The notes: a model not told the origin generated them from the letters alone. Positions 46,623 to 60,084 are shown, numbered from the stretch's first letter. The stretch is DNA of 64,000 nt from Austropuccinia psidii (GCA_023105745.1 JALGQZ010000011.1:43430698-43494697), one strand, 5' to 3'. Translations and numbers: made by a program.

Positions 46623-49600
46623 TACCCTCCCCCTAAAAAGGGCTCATTACTGATGATGCTGTTCAGCCCTCCTAGAGGCTCTGAGTCTTCTCAGGTGAAG
46701 AGTTCCATCTGGTATGGAATATTCTTCCAACCATTTATCTTTATCAGATTTTTGGTTATTGAATATGACCAAATATTTTCTATGGTATTTTCCATTTCAT
46801 CCCATCTTCCTGGCCTTTATGATTTTTTTCACTGGGCCAGGGGAGTTCTCTACTTCCACTATGTCCTGTGGAGTTTGGCTCTTGTTTTTGGAGAGGAAAG
46901 TATCCTTTCCTGTTTGGTGGTAAGGGTTTAATAAACTCACTGGAAACACTAGTTGTTTCCTAGAGAGTTCTCTTCAAGTTTTAACTCCACTGAATTCTTC
47001 CCTATCACTCTAATGATAGCTAATGGTCTCACAAATGAGTCTCCCATTCTATTGTGGCCTTTGAGGTGATTGAAATTTAAACTAGACACTAGCACTTTGT
47101 CCCCTTCTCTAAAGTATGATTCCTTGTGGGTCTTGTCATACCTCTGCTTGTTGCATTCCTTTGCCTCAGCTAGGAATCTTGAAGCTGTTTCACATGCTTT
47201 CTTTCAAATATCATGGAAGTCTTTGGCTGTGGGGTAGATAGTCAGAAGGTTTTTCTTTATGTTATCCTCAGGAAAAAAGGGGTTCCACCCTCTTTCCACC
47301 TGTGAGTGTGATTTTCCTGTGGTAGAGTGCTGAATTGTATTATAAGCTAGTTTGATAGCTTGTAGAAGTGTAACTCAGTAATGGGTGGAGCCTTCATGGT
47401 ATTTGTATCCCATTCCATATGCACAGAATCTTCTGATGACTTCCTTCACTTTTTGGATCATCCTTTCAGCTAGTATATCTGTCTGTGGTTGGGAAGCTGT
47501 AGAAAATGAAGATTTGTTTCCAAGCATATAATAGAGGTTAGGCTAAAATTCTGATCTTGAATTTGGCCCCCTATCACTAAGATGATTTTAGGAACTCCAC
47601 ATGTAGCTATCATTTTATTCCAGAATAACAATGCTGTGTCCATAGATGTGTCCTATTTGTAGAATGGTAGGCATCTGACACTTTTTCTATTCCTGTTTAT
47701 TATGACTAGGCAATAATTGAAGTTTTTTGTGCCTCCTGGGACAAGTCCTGTTACCCAGTATAGGTTAATGGTTTCCCCTTGGTACTTGGGATCATCTATG
47801 TGTTGCAGTAGCCCATAATTCTTCCCATTTTTCCTGTTTTCATTCTGGAATCTTTCACAAGTGTTCATGTATTCACTAAACGCTTGTCCCTTTTGAGGCC
47901 ACCAAGCTGTGATTGCTACCCTTTCTTTTTTCCTGTATTCACTCATGCTTCTCTTGTAGGGGAAATCAGGGAATTATTTCAGCATCAGGGAAATATGGTC
48001 TCTGTCTATCACTGTGAGGGAAATAGTGTGCTTTTCTCTGTGATACATGAGTACATTCATAAGGAAAGATCTATTTTAATTATAATCCCTCAACCAGGGT
48101 TCCTCTAACTGGGGTTCCAGTTATGGGCTCCTGTATTTTTGTTTAAGGAGTTGAAACAGTATGCTACACTGTTTGTTTTTGGAATAATATATATTAACTA
48201 AATTGAACATTTAATTATGGAGTTCAGAGGGGAATATTTCAAATATAGGAGTTTCTGTCCCCTCTGGTCCACTATGGTCAGTATCTGGGGTACCACTTCC
48301 TGGTTCCCATTCAAAAAATATGAAGTTCTTATTCCTATCCATTTCCACAAAATGGATAGAAGCTTTTGCAGCTACTTCTGGGTCATGATATGGATTTCTT
48401 TTGACATTTTACAGTGGCCATCTATTGAGGCCATCTGCATTAGTATGGCTTTTGCCCTCCTTTTTTATGATGGTCATATTCCCTCTATAATATTGGATGG
48501 ATATTTGCCATCTCAACATGTTTTTATTAGTAGTCTTCATGTTGAGCAAAGAATTGAGTGCAGTTCAGTCTGTGTATACTTCAAAGACTAAAACCTGCAA
48601 ATAGTAATTTAGTTTTTCTAGCGCCCAAGCCAAAAATGAGCATTCTGTCTGGGTTTCTCAATATCTGTCCTCTGAATCTTCCAGCTTTCTCAAGATATAA
48701 CTGATTACCCCTTCTTTAGATTAACCATACACAATTTGTCTTTGATTATGGGCTGCACCTAATCCTTGGCTGCAAGCTGCATCTATGTACAAATTGAATG
48801 GTAATTAAAAGTCAGGTAACATAAGGATAGGTGAATTAGTGAGTTCATGTTTTATCCTCCCATATGCATCCCTTCTCTCTTTGGTAATCTCAAAAACTAC
48901 ATTTTGTGAGCATAGAATGAATAAGCTGTTAGTTATGTGTGAAAAATGTTTGATGTGGCTTCTGTAGTATCTAGAAAACCCAAGGAATGATTGCATCTCT
49001 TTGATGTTCTTTGGTACTTGCTTTTGCAGTACTTCTGCTAATTTGTTCTGATCTATGGCCAGGATAAGTCCTGAGACTTTCTATCCTAGTGCCAATAGTT
49101 CCTGTTGGAAAAAATTACAGTTCTTAAGTGAAATTTTCAGATAAATGGGTGTGCATTTACTCAAGACTCCATCTAAGTATTTCACATGGTCTTCTAATGG
49201 TTTTGAGTATAACATGATATCATAAATGTATACTACCATTCAGTCTTCCAATGTTTCTTGAAATATTGTGTCCATCATCCTTTGGAAGTGGGCTGGTGAA
49301 TTTTTGATTCCAAATGGAATGCTGGTGTACTCATAAATACCCATGTGAAATATGATTCTGAGTAGCTTCATGGAGTTTGTTTAACTCCATTTTGGTGGAA
49401 GCCTTGAATACAATCCATCTTGGTGATTCATTTGGATTTTGTCTTCTTATCTGGAGCATGAGGTATCCTTTGTATAGGGAACCTGTAAGCTTTTGTGTAG
49501 TTTCTTGGTGCTCTGAAGTCTCAACACAATCTAGAATTGCTATAATTTCAAGTGATAAGGACAGTTATGGCTACTTTCACTACTTCATTGTGTCTTATAT

Positions 49601-49792
49601 CTCAGATGAAATCCATATCTAGGAGTTTATTTAAATGTTTTTCAATTTCTTTCCTAGTTTTCAGGCTTTCTAGATGTGGAGGTCTTCTCAGAATGGGTTG
49701 ATAAGGTCTTTCCACATCCAGATATAGCTCTATATCATGGCCTCTAATTTTTCGCAAGGGTTCTTCCCCTATGTCAAAAGCTGGTCTATTCT
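46623..49792 (-). pseudogene. Decayed pol: chromodomain, integrase, RNase H, RT
   Basis: On the minus strand the order from right to left matches the young element. RT is at about 49788-49000: a DKNRPAFDIGEEPL piece, a [24 protein letters not shown] piece, then GFSRYYRSHIKHF at about 48960. RNase H follows at about 48990-48400, the integrase zinc finger and core at about 48000-47100 ([33 protein letters not shown]) and the chromodomain at about 47000-46640. Each block sits in short frames broken by indels and stops. The catalytic D of the integrase first motif is changed (MDWVTG became LYWVTG). It cannot make a working polyprotein. Confidence 0.85.
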
Positions 49793-51211
49793 TGTCAGCC
49801 TGTGACTCAAAACCAGAGCACAAGCATGACTGCCAGAATACCATACACCAATGGTAGATCAAAATACCACCAAAACATGGAGCTGAGCCAAACAGGCTCA
49901 AAAGGTATCAAAAGAAAGCAGAAAATCACCTCTTTCCAAATATGCAAGTCCCATAATAATAGGACAAGGAATAAAAAAGCTATTTAAGCTCAAAGCAGTT
50001 GCTGAGCATAAACCTTAATTTTCACCTCCCGTCTAAAATCCAGAGAAAGAGGCTGAAACCCATCAAAAGGGTATTAAAATTGAAGCTCTCAATCAGGGCT
50101 ATCCAATGGTAGTAGCCAAATTGAGCTAGAACCAAAAAGATAGAATTTATGGCCAAAATAAGTTCAAATAAGGGTGAATAAAATATTCACCTCTAACCCA
50201 ACTTCTACAGTTTTAGTGTGAGATACCCAAAGTGGGGTCTCTTTGGAAAGAGCACAGTTAGGGCTATCTAATGGTTCTATTAATTTCCCCATATCTCATC
50301 TAGAACAAAGGGTATGGGGAAAACAACTTCCATACAGATTTTGAGATAATCATATATCTGGATAGCTCAAATTGAACATGGCATAACTCTTCCATATTTG
50401 ATGTTAGCCATACCAAATGAGGTACCATTGTGTAGATCCCATTCAGGGCTACACAATGAACCAACTCTGAGCTCAATATTTTAAAAAGTGACAAAGGTAT
50501 AGCAGTTTTAAGGTCAAAATCCCACAATCAGACCAATACAGCTTCAATTTGGGATAATATACCATACGTATGATTATGAGATGTCAAATAGACAGATAAT
50601 CTTGTTTATACTTTAATAACCCATATTTCAGTAAAATACAGAGGTCCATAAAGGTTCTGTATGGTTTCTGACGCGTCAGAAGCACCAGAACGCACCTGTA
50701 AACTCCATTGGTGACAATGTTCACCCTGTATAGGGTAAAAATGACAACCTGTGGTTCTAAAACCACATTTACACCCAATACCAGTCTGTATTTAGTGTTC
50801 AGAACCACAAACCAGCCCACAGTAGTGAAACCCTTTACTCTGTGGTTGTGTGCAGAGGTATACAACCTCTCACTACCACAGAAAAAGGTAAAAGGAGGCC
50901 TTTCCTCAACAGAAGGCCAATCAATCATCCTGTTCTCAATATTCTTATGTGAAATAGCTTCTGAAAGAAGTGGTAACCTTGGAATTAAGTAGGTATAAGT
51001 ATATTTTTAATTATTGTAGGGTTTATTATTGTAAATCAGCAGATGAACACTGCACCCAGGGCTATCAATAGCACTCACCATCACTAAATTCTTTTATTAT
51101 ATCCCTTTCTAACCATTTAATTACTCAATTATCATCATTATTTTCGTGTCACACTCATAGATATAGCTTTTTATTATCATTGTACAACTATATCATAGAG
51201 TCACCCTGAGA
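49793..51211 (+). mobile_element. Solo LTR-1 inserted into the old pol
   Basis: The unit starts TGTCAGCCTGTGACTC and ends CACCCTGAGA (one change from CTGACA). It is flanked by exact ATTCT repeats at 49788-49792 and 51212-51216. Removing it restores the pol alignment across [12 protein letters not shown] of the young element, so the target was the pol of the old element. At 1,419 bp it has the longer ATTATTGTAG...TTATTATTGTA form and the core GTGGTT / AACCAC palindrome. It has no internal domain, so it arose by LTR-LTR recombination. Confidence 0.92.
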
Positions 51212-53859
51212 ATTCTTCCTAAGATGTTTTGGTAAACCAAGCTTCTGTTTACTAATGAGGTTAGCACTGAATCTACCTTTTTTAATTCATTCATTAATTC
51301 CTATGAGGAGTATTGGTCAGACAACTAGTATATATAAAGTAAGGATTTATTTTCCTTCTTTGTACCTATGGTAATATGCCTATTTTTACTATTGTAAATA
51401 TAAATGCCATACATCCTTTGGTAGTCTGTTGCAAGTAAGGAAACTTGGATATTGGAATATTAAAACACTACAAGCTCTGGGTTGAGTCTTATATTAACTT
51501 TCCTGTTGGGTATAATTATCTCTTTGATGACAGTACCAATGGATGTCATCTTTGCTAATGCACCTTTGAAATTCTTTTCCTCAGTTGGCAAGAGTTTTTT
51601 CCAGATCTTCTCTGGCCACTATTGATAAGTGTTTACCACCTTTAATGATCAATGGGTGTTGAGCATTGTCAATAAGAACAGTCATGTTGGTGGCTGTCCC
51701 ATGAATGTATGCTATTCCTTTAGTTGGTGTGACTAGGAAGGTCTGTGAATCTTGTGCATGCTTGCACACGTTTCTGTTTGCAGTGTCTTGTGGTAGTTCT
51801 GATTCCAACTGTATTTACTGAATTTCTAATTGTGTTTCCTCTGGTTACTCCACCAGGAATTCCTCTATTGGTTCTTGGTCATCATCAGAGTTTTCTCCAA
51901 TGCCATCACCCATAGAGTCAGATTCAGAATCCCCTGTTTGAATTTCTTCCTCTGGGACTTTTTCAATGGAATATATTTTCTTCTTTGCCTTTGGAAAGCT
52001 GTTAGAATAGTGGTCTTTTGACCCACAATCTTTACAAGAATTCTTCTTCTTAGTAACTTCTGCCACTTTTTCTCTGAGTTTTTCTTTATTGTAAACCCTG
52101 AAATGCTGTCTCTCTCTGAATGTATTGCCTCTTTATGCAGAATATTTCTCTATGTTTTCATTTTCCTTACATCTTTCAAGGTGTTTGAAATGTCATCTAG
52201 AGTGCAGCTATGGTTGCACCTGCATTTTACTGCATGTTGTAGTTCTCCTGGCATGTGATACCTCATTTGAATTTTCATATGAGGATCAATGGCTTTAAGT
52301 CTTTTAGACTGTGTAGGACACCATTCATAAGGATCTTGATCCACTGAGTATTTTTAATTTTCAAATGAAATTGTCTTTTGCCATATCCAGGTACAATCAA
52401 TTTACTTCTGGATTATCTGACTATTCCACCATTGCCACATATATTCTACCATGAACTTCTTTCATTTATGTGTACCAAATACTAGCATCTCCTTTGAATA
52501 ATTTATTTGGTCTAGTTACAATCCAGTAGTCTGGTATACTTGTCACATCAATGAGTTCCATATGATCATATTCATCTATACCAGAGAAATTTGGCCAGCT
52601 CGAGTCTTCTGGAAACTTTTTCAGTTCTTCCTTCTCTGAATAAGTCATTTTTGCTCCATCTTGGTATTGTGATGCAGATCATGTATTATTCTCAAGCAAG
52701 AAATCTGGTTTGATGTCTTACTGGCAGTACAGAGTATTATCTAAAAAATTTCCCTGTTTTTGGGCTGTATTCTTTGGAAGAAATTGAAAAATTTGTTCAT
52801 GTCTTGATCCAGAAATTTACTGCCCCTTTTGCACTGGTATTGCTCCTCTATAACTTGATTGAGTCTTTTGTTAGTCTCTTCTGAGACTTTGCTTAGTTTA
52901 ACATAGCCCTCTTGAAGATTATGGATGGTTTTTCTATGTAGGTTTATTAGTTCTTGTAACCTCACATTGCTTTCATGGAGATTTCCAAAATTCTCTTGCG
53001 TTTGTTCTGCAAATTGGGACATTTGTAACCACAGTTAATTTCTATTTATGTTACTCTCAGGTGTAACAAAACTACTCTCATTATGAGTAGTAGCAAGGAT
53101 ACTTATTCTATCATAAGTATTTACAACTATTCCTGGCCCTTGTGTGCTTCTTTCACCAATTCCAACAGCTTCTGTAAGATGAGGTCTGACCCTTTCTTCC
53201 TCTGGCTGAAAGAAGTCTTGTTTTTCCACTTTGATCCTTGTTTTCTTCCGGAAACTACCTGGGATTGTGAAGAATAGTGACTCTTTTCCACTGATCTGCC
53301 AGTTACTGAATGGTGGAAGCCACTGGGGAGTCTGGTTGGTTTAATATTTGTGATCCTTAAGGAATCAGAGTATGCTCTGTCTGCTTCATTTTTTCTTCTA
53401 TGGATTGGATAGTACCTTGATTCTCCCTTATTCCAGCTGCCCTTTACTCCTGGATTTTCAACTTCCTGTTGGGATTCCATCCTTTGGTGATTACCACAAG
53501 GTCTTTGAAGGGTATCTCTTTGAGAAATATTTTCTGGAAGCCCGCTCCAACTTCTTCCTAGTGTGAAGCTAGGTTGAACCTCTTTTTGTCCATGTTCCAT
53601 TGGAATAAATATTTGAGGGGTTGGTGGAGCTGAAGAAATTTATCCATATCCATCCAGTCCTCTGGCTTTAGGTTCTTTCTGAATTAGATGGTGAATGTCA
53701 GTATGGGTATTATTTCCCTCAGTGTCCTGCCATCCACTATGGTATCAAGACCCTGATCTACTGGTTCTGAACATTCCTTGTCTGTCCTATGGCTTGTTTC
53801 TTGGGATTGAGAGGTTCCTGAGGTGTACAGGGGATATATACTAGTGCTTTCAAGAAGCC
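51212..53859 (-). pseudogene. Decayed protease, zinc knuckle, capsid and ORF1 region
   Basis: From right to left on the minus strand: the ORF1 middle part at 53858-53130 (ECSEPVDQGLDTIVDGRTLREI, then SQVVSGRKQGSKWKNKTSFSQ), the coiled linker at 53022-52741 ([19 protein letters not shown]), capsid at about 52660-52150 ([47 protein letters not shown]), zinc-knuckle region near 52050 with CKDCGSKDHYSN in place of [12 protein letters not shown], and protease at about 51808-51581. In the protease the DSGA motif is lost (LIIKGGKHLS). Frames change many times. Confidence 0.8.
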
Positions 53860-55665
53860 TGTAAGGTGTGGATATGAAACTTTGATTAAGAATCAAGTAC
53901 TTTTCATGTCCTCAAAATTTATATAAGTTAAAAATCAATTAAAAAATAGTAAGAAATATTATTTTTAAGAGAAAACACGCCAATTTTATTGCTTATAACT
54001 TTATTAGTATAAAGCAATAATATTATAAAGATTTATTGTTTTACCAACAATAAAAAGTTATCCAAAAATACTCTACAAGAGATACTTAAGGCTACAAAAG
54101 AAATTTCTTCAAGAGCAATTTCAGTTGGAATTAATTGAGAAAAGGAGGGCAAGCAATTAATTGAAGAATATTAAAGAAAAAACACTCCCAAAAGTGACAG
54201 GAGTGAATTTGGAAACAAAGTGACAAAGTTAACAGTGATGAAAGATGCTTTAATTCACTTTTGGGGTGGTTCAGGGGTAAAAATGACTATAAGAGTTACA
54301 AAAATCATTATAATGATTTTTTCATGTGGTTAGAAGGCTTAAAATGATTTAAAAAAGGTGGTTGGAATATTTTATTGATGTGTTTAACAGTGTTTAAACT
54401 AATTATAAAAGGAAAAGATTCTAACATGAAGAGAAAAGTGGGGCAAAGAAGACATTCTTTTACAGCCATCAATTTTCTTACTCCAAAAGTAAAATTTACT
54501 CTTGTCAGTCGTGAAAAACAGTCCGACAACAGAAAAGCCATTTATGGAATCATTGAACCCTGGTTTAGACCAAAAAAGGGATGGTTTAAGCCATTTTTAG
54601 CCATTTTAGACCCTTAAATCAGCCATTACTATAGCAATACCTGGTCTAGAGCCTTCAAAACACGTCAGAATGTGTGTAAGAGGCATAGAAACCATCTAAA
54701 ACTGTTTTACTAACATTTTTCTAACTTAAGGGTAGCTTTACCCTCTTGGAAGCAGTTAAAACCACCTTGGTTGGTACCAAAACCTCATCATCAATTGAGT
54801 CACAGACCCTGTGACTCAATTCCAGGCCAAAATTAATGAACTTTTGTGTGTATTTTGACATCCCACGCCAGTAAGCAAGGAATTTGGGGGTCTGGCTCCC
54901 CCTCAGAGCTAGAGTTCCTTGCCCCCCAATTTTAATCTTTCCAATTTATTCTTTCCTTGAATTCCTCATCATGTATTATACTTGTAATTTAAATATGTAA
55001 TTTAATTGAATTGTACAGTACAATACAGTAATAATTGATACCTCATATGCTAATCAAAGTTCACTTATGTAATACATGCACACATTTTGACATTTCAATT
55101 GAATTCAATTGAAAATACTTTAATTCCTCATAACTTCTAAACTAAACACAAAACCTCAATTTTAGCACAAAAACTGATGGTTAACACCACATGTGGTGTG
55201 AATTAAATTAAGGTTTTGAGGATTTTCATACTTTTGTACAAAAAATACTAAAAACTTAATTTAAGCTTATTTAGATTTGAGTTACAGAAATTTCATCCAG
55301 AGGTGACCCCACTTTATTTTTCATGAGGAATCCAATGGTGTGATAATTTCTTTATGTTTATTCATTGGATAAAAATGTATAATATATTTTATATAACCTT
55401 TTACCAAAAATACTTTAATTTCACAATTTTTATTAAAAATTCATTTTTACTTAATTTTTACAAGTAAGAATATAATTTCATAATTTTAAATTTTATTGTA
55501 ATTTTGTTTTTAAATTATAATCAAATTTTGATTTTTAAGTATAAATTTGTATTTATATTTAAATTTTTATTTTTATAATATAAATAAATTTATTTTATTT
55601 ATATTTATATCTTAATTTATCTTTTGTGGTCTTTTGGGTATATGAAAATACCTCTAAGGCTCACA
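53860..55665. mobile_element. Solo LTR-2 inserted into the ORF1 intron of the old element
   Basis: This 1,806-bp unit starts TGTAAGG, ends CTCACA and is flanked by exact AAGCC repeats (53855-53859 and 55666-55670). It aligns with 1-1543. Removing it joins the ORF1 exon sequence at 55671 with that at 53854, at a place equivalent to the predicted 68-nt intron. The minus-strand open frame 54308-54541 matches that at 244-477 with few changes. Its LTR form is clear; its superfamily is not, as no internal region is seen. Confidence 0.88.
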
Positions 55666-55670
55666 AAGCC

Positions 55671-56128
55671 AAACACTTTTTGTTCTGAGGGTATTTACCT
55701 TTGACTGTGCCTTGTACAAATTTGTTATCAGCTGCTTCAGGAAATTTTCCCTTAGAGGCTATAGCTGGGTTAGTTATAGTAATATTCCCTGTACAGGCTA
55801 TAAAGGTTGGTTTACCTTGTATAGATGCAGAGTTGGGTGGTTTTCTATTCCTCTGAGTGGAAATTGGTGTCCAAGTTTTGTTTGATATGAGGCTTTCACT
55901 GTGCCTATGCCCTTTTCCTTTCTGTACATATGTCTGAGGGTGCCATTGGTTTGTTGCCCTGTGACTGGGTCTCAAGTGGTATGAAGTTTTCTTCCACTGA
56001 AACAAAGTATGAGGGCTTATGTCAGTTAAGACTTCTTGTAATTCTATTTGCACATCTAATAGTGGCCTCTGGTACAATCTATGTCTATATTGTGCCCTTT
56101 TATTATGATTCAGAATTGAAATTATCAA
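55671..56128 (-). pseudogene. Decayed ORF1 first coding exon of the old element
   Basis: On the minus strand this matches residues 1-100 of the young ORF1. Landmarks are KGKGHRHSESLISNKTWTPI against [49 protein letters not shown] and [11 protein letters not shown]. The acceptor-like TTTCAG|TGGAAG that would complete the start codon is at about 55996-56007. Upstream codons of this open frame are leader sequence. A frame change lies early in the exon. Confidence 0.75.
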
Positions 56129-56604
56129 TTATATGTTAAAAATACTGCTTTTTGGATTTATGGTCTACTTTTGCATCCAAAATATCTCACAGATTATCTT
56201 TTAATTAATAAGAAGAATCTTACAAGTGGTTCTGTAATGGACAATTGAAGTTATCAATATTTCCAACCATGCCTCTGAAACTGTTATTTACAGTACAGAA
56301 GTATTTTTAAAGTAAATAATTAGAGGGGTTTGATGTTTTTATATGTAAAAACATGCCCAAATAATACTGTGCTCTAAATTATAACAAACACATCAAAAAA
56401 TACATTTAAAAAAACAAGGGTATATGATTTTATACCACTGAAAGAATTAATAATACATGATATTGAATGTATTATTTCTTTTTTAAGATTATTTTTGTGC
56501 TAATAATAACAGTAATGTGATGAAATATAATAAATAAGAGAAATTACTAACTTTTGTGCTAAAAAGTCCAAAAATAAGGTAGAAACACAGCCAAGCCCCA
56601 AAAA
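56129..56604 (-). other. Decayed leader and primer-site region of the old element
   Basis: This is AT-rich sequence between the 5' LTR and ORF1, equivalent to the leader intron of the young element. Its right end, read on the minus strand, gives TTTTTGGGGCTTGGCTGTG next to the LTR and then a possible donor (AAAAGTTAGTA near 56551). No gene is present. Confidence 0.55.
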
Positions 56605-57979
56605 TATCAGGCTGAGTCTATGATGAAGATATAATAAATGTATTTAAAACTTTACCTATGACTGTGATAAGGATTAATGAAGTTAAAATATGTTTAAAAC
56701 AAAGTATAAGGGCTTTAATATACATATATAGTGGTGGTGAGCTCTATTGAAAGCCCTGAGTGCAGCTTTATCAATTGGGATATTATAAAAAGGACTAAGG
56801 TACTTAAGATTAAAAGTATAACTGTTTTTAAAAGTCTTACTACATAGGAATTCAAGAGCAGGATGGGGATTTCTCTTTTGGGCAGAGAAAGGTCCTTTTT
56901 TATCCTGCAAATGGGTGAAAAGGTCCTGTAGACCTGTTCACATAGGAAGAGTGAAGATTTTTAACTTCAAAAAACTGGCTTGTGGCTCTTACCACTCCTG
57001 TATATCCTGTCTTGAGCTTGGATGTGGCTTTAAAACCACATCTGGGTAGTTTTCACCAACACAGGGTGAATATTTTCATTTGGGGACCACACAGCCCTCT
57101 TCTGACGTGTATGATGTTTATAATGCTGTACAGAACATGTATGGGCTCCCCATATTGATAAAACTATGAGGTATTGAAGGATAAAAAAGCTCCTTTGTAG
57201 AATTGACACCTCATATTCAAGGCTATGGAAAAGTATCCCATAGCAAACGTGTTGTGGCCCAACTGTGGGATTTTAACTTTAAAACCACCATACCTTTGTC
57301 AGTTCTCAAGATATTGAGCTCAAATTTGGTTCATTGTGTAGCCCTAGATTGGGTATAGGCAATGGTACCTCATTTGGTATGGCAAAGTGATACCATTTTC
57401 AATTTCCATTATTCAGATGAGGATTTTTCTCAAATCTTGTATGGAACTTGTTTGCTCCATAACTTCTGTTCTAAATGAGTTGTGGGGAAATGGATGCAAC
57501 CATAAGATAGCCCTGATGGTACTCTTTCCCAAATACCCCACTTTAAGTATCTCACACTAAAATTCTAGAAGCTAGATGAGACCCAAATATTTTATTCACC
57601 CTAATTTGGCTTTAATTTGGCCTTAACTTCTGTAGCTTTGACGCTAGGTCAGTTTGGCTAGCACCATTGGATATACCTGACTGGCAGCTTCAATTTTACC
57701 ACCCATTTGATGGGTTTCTTCCTCTTTCCCTTAATATTAGAGGAGAGGTGAAAGTTCAGGCATATGCTCAGAAAGTACTTTGAGCCTAAATAGCTTTGTT
57801 TCTCCTTGTCCTGTGATTATGGGACTTTTATATTTGGAAAGAGGTGACTCTCCTCTTTTTCTGATACATTTTGAGATAATTTGGCTCAGCTCCATGTCCT
57901 GATGGTATTTTACTTTACCCTTGGTTTATGGTATTTTGGTTGTCATGCTTGTGCTCTGGGTTTGAGTCCCAGGCTAGCC
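56605..57979 (-). repeat. 5' LTR of the old reverse element
   Basis: It aligns with the other reverse LTRs (45220-46622 and 61066-62502). The left terminus is TATCAG (for TGTCAG) and the right terminus GGCTAGCC (for GGCTGACA), so both ends have decayed. The palindrome near 57019-57045 is partly broken (GATGTGGCTTT / AAACCACATC). The 75-codon minus frame at 56683-56910 is inside the LTR and not a gene. Confidence 0.75.
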
Positions 57980-57984
57980 TTGGA

Positions 57985-60084
57985 AGTGGGATATATATTC
58001 CATGGCTTATATGACAACATTAAACAATGAAATATACAATGGGATCAAATCATCAAGTTATTCATATACTCCAAAGTAATATCAAAATTATAAATATTCC
58101 CTCTGGGTGTTGGATTCAGAACATGAATTATTGAAAATTAGTCCCAATAGGTATAGGCTTAAAATGAAAAGGGCTTTATTGGAACATATTGTAAGAACTT
58201 CAAGAGTTGTGCCAAAAGAAGGGATTTTGCAAGACAAAATTCAAATTGGTTTTTTTGTGAAATTGAACTTCTTTGAAAAGGAAAACAAAATTAAATACAT
58301 GTAATCAAAGAAATGAAAATAAACAAGCTAACTGTTTGGGAATTGATGGAGTTTTAAGAGGGTGATTATTCATTTTATTTTTTGAAGTAAGTTATTATTT
58401 ATTTTGGATTAAATCAAAAAAAGGATATTTTACAGGTTAATTAGATGAATAGCAATTACTTTAAGACTGGTGCCTGGCTTAAGATGATGTATTGAAGTAG
58501 ACTATTGTTTTATTCAATGTTAATTTAGTTTTTGTAATGGTTATCCATTAGAAGAATCTATTAAATTTTAAATCTCTTTACCAAAAACTGGGGATAACAT
58601 AAGCTTTTTGATCTCAAAAGATAAAAAATACAAGTTCTTGTAAGATGAATAGATTTTGAAAAAAAACTTTAAAATTAAGCTATGTGACATAGTTTACACA
58701 TTTTTCGAAACTATTCTCAAAGTTATTTTCATTGTAAGATGTGTCTATGAAGCTGTTGATGATATTACTATCAATCATAAGTAATGTTGTCATTCTTTTG
58801 AAATAGAATGAATGAACTTATTATAACCAAAGTTAAGTATATAATTACTTAATTATTTCTTTTACTTGCCATTAACTACGAGTGATTATAATAGTAAGAA
58901 GTAATTGTCTACAAGAATCAATTACCAGAAGTATTTAATAATAAAATTGTTTGAATATATAATTATCTTTTTCAGAAATAATTATAAGGATAATTTTTGA
59001 AATAAAACTATTACTAGAGAAAAACTTTAAGAATTAATAAAACCACGCACTAATACTCAAATAAAACATTGAAAAGAATTGATAGAGAGATTTGACTGAT
59101 AAATTGTGGATTTAAGGGATCAAAATTACTTTATAGCAATAATACAACAATGTGGTAGGTAATTACTAATGAAAATAGTATATTTCTAGAATTTAAAGTT
59201 CTTCTTATCAATTTGGAAATATTTAGAACACTTAAGAAGAGATTTAACTAATAATTACTTGTTGGTACTAATGGTACAATTAAATAATAAGGTGATCTGG
59301 AAAAAAAAGCAAGAGGAGGCTTCTTTTAAGTCAACAACAGCTCACAGAGAAATCCTGTGGATAAAACTGAAAAGCTAGCAAGTGAGAAAGCAACTATCCT
59401 TTTTGGATTATTGATTTAATCATCTGTTGTCACATAAGATTATCATAATGACTTAATTGAGTCATTTATGTGACTACCAACCCATTTATGGTTCAGAATA
59501 AAAGGAGTAACAACTGTAAATCTTCCTTTATGTCAAAATAAACATTAATTTCTCAAAGTTATCAATTTTATTGGAAATTTTATTGCAGTTTGTATTTCGT
59601 GGGCTTGTTTGTAGCTTCAGTGTCTCATGTGGAATAATCAAAAATGGACTGTAAGTAAACCTTTCAATTTAAATTATGAATTAATAAGCCTTTTTGGCTT
59701 CTTTATGGATCACACCATTCTACATTGGTCCTGAAAGCTTCAGAAATATTCATTGAGAATCGTAGTTTCAATGAATTTTTGAAGTTTTTACCTTATTTCT
59801 ACATAGAATTTCAAATAGCACAGTATAGCTGGTTGCCATGAGGTAAATGAATAGATACTAGTACAAAAAGGGTTTCAATTACTCTTTTAAGATTTTCAAA
59901 TGGAAAATAAGTAAGAATTTTTATGGTTACAGCATTCAAAGTGGCTTTTGACCTCCCTGTCACCTCAAAATAGCAGCTTATTTGCAGTTTTCTTATGAAT
60001 TCATGGGACTTTAACTTGGTAAGAAAGCTACCAAAAGGTTCTAGTATACTAATTGGGATCAGCCATGGATCCAAGCTTTGAAGA
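57985..60084. other. AT-rich intergenic sequence
   Basis: No gene is supported; short open frames at 58107-58304 and 59811-60074 have no recognisable domain. A long imperfect palindrome at 59429-59474 is followed at about 59497-59511 by GAATAAAAGGAGTAA, which resembles the TATA-like box of the LTRs. Part of an unrecognised LTR may lie here. Confidence 0.4.

Larger units (their letters stand above)
45220..57979 (-). mobile_element. Old, decayed LTR-1 type element, reverse, with nested insertions
   Basis: Reading the minus strand gives 5' LTR (57979-56605), leader, ORF1, gag-pol and 3' LTR (46622-45220). Protein matches to the young element run in order throughout but are broken by many frameshifts and stops. 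Two later insertions interrupt it: a plus-orientated solo LTR-1 at 49793-51211 and a solo LTR-2 at 53860-55665. Possible target duplications AAGGA (45215-45219) and TTGGA (57980-57984) match at 3 of 5 bases, weak support. The strong divergence of its two LTRs fits an old insertion. Confidence 0.85.
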
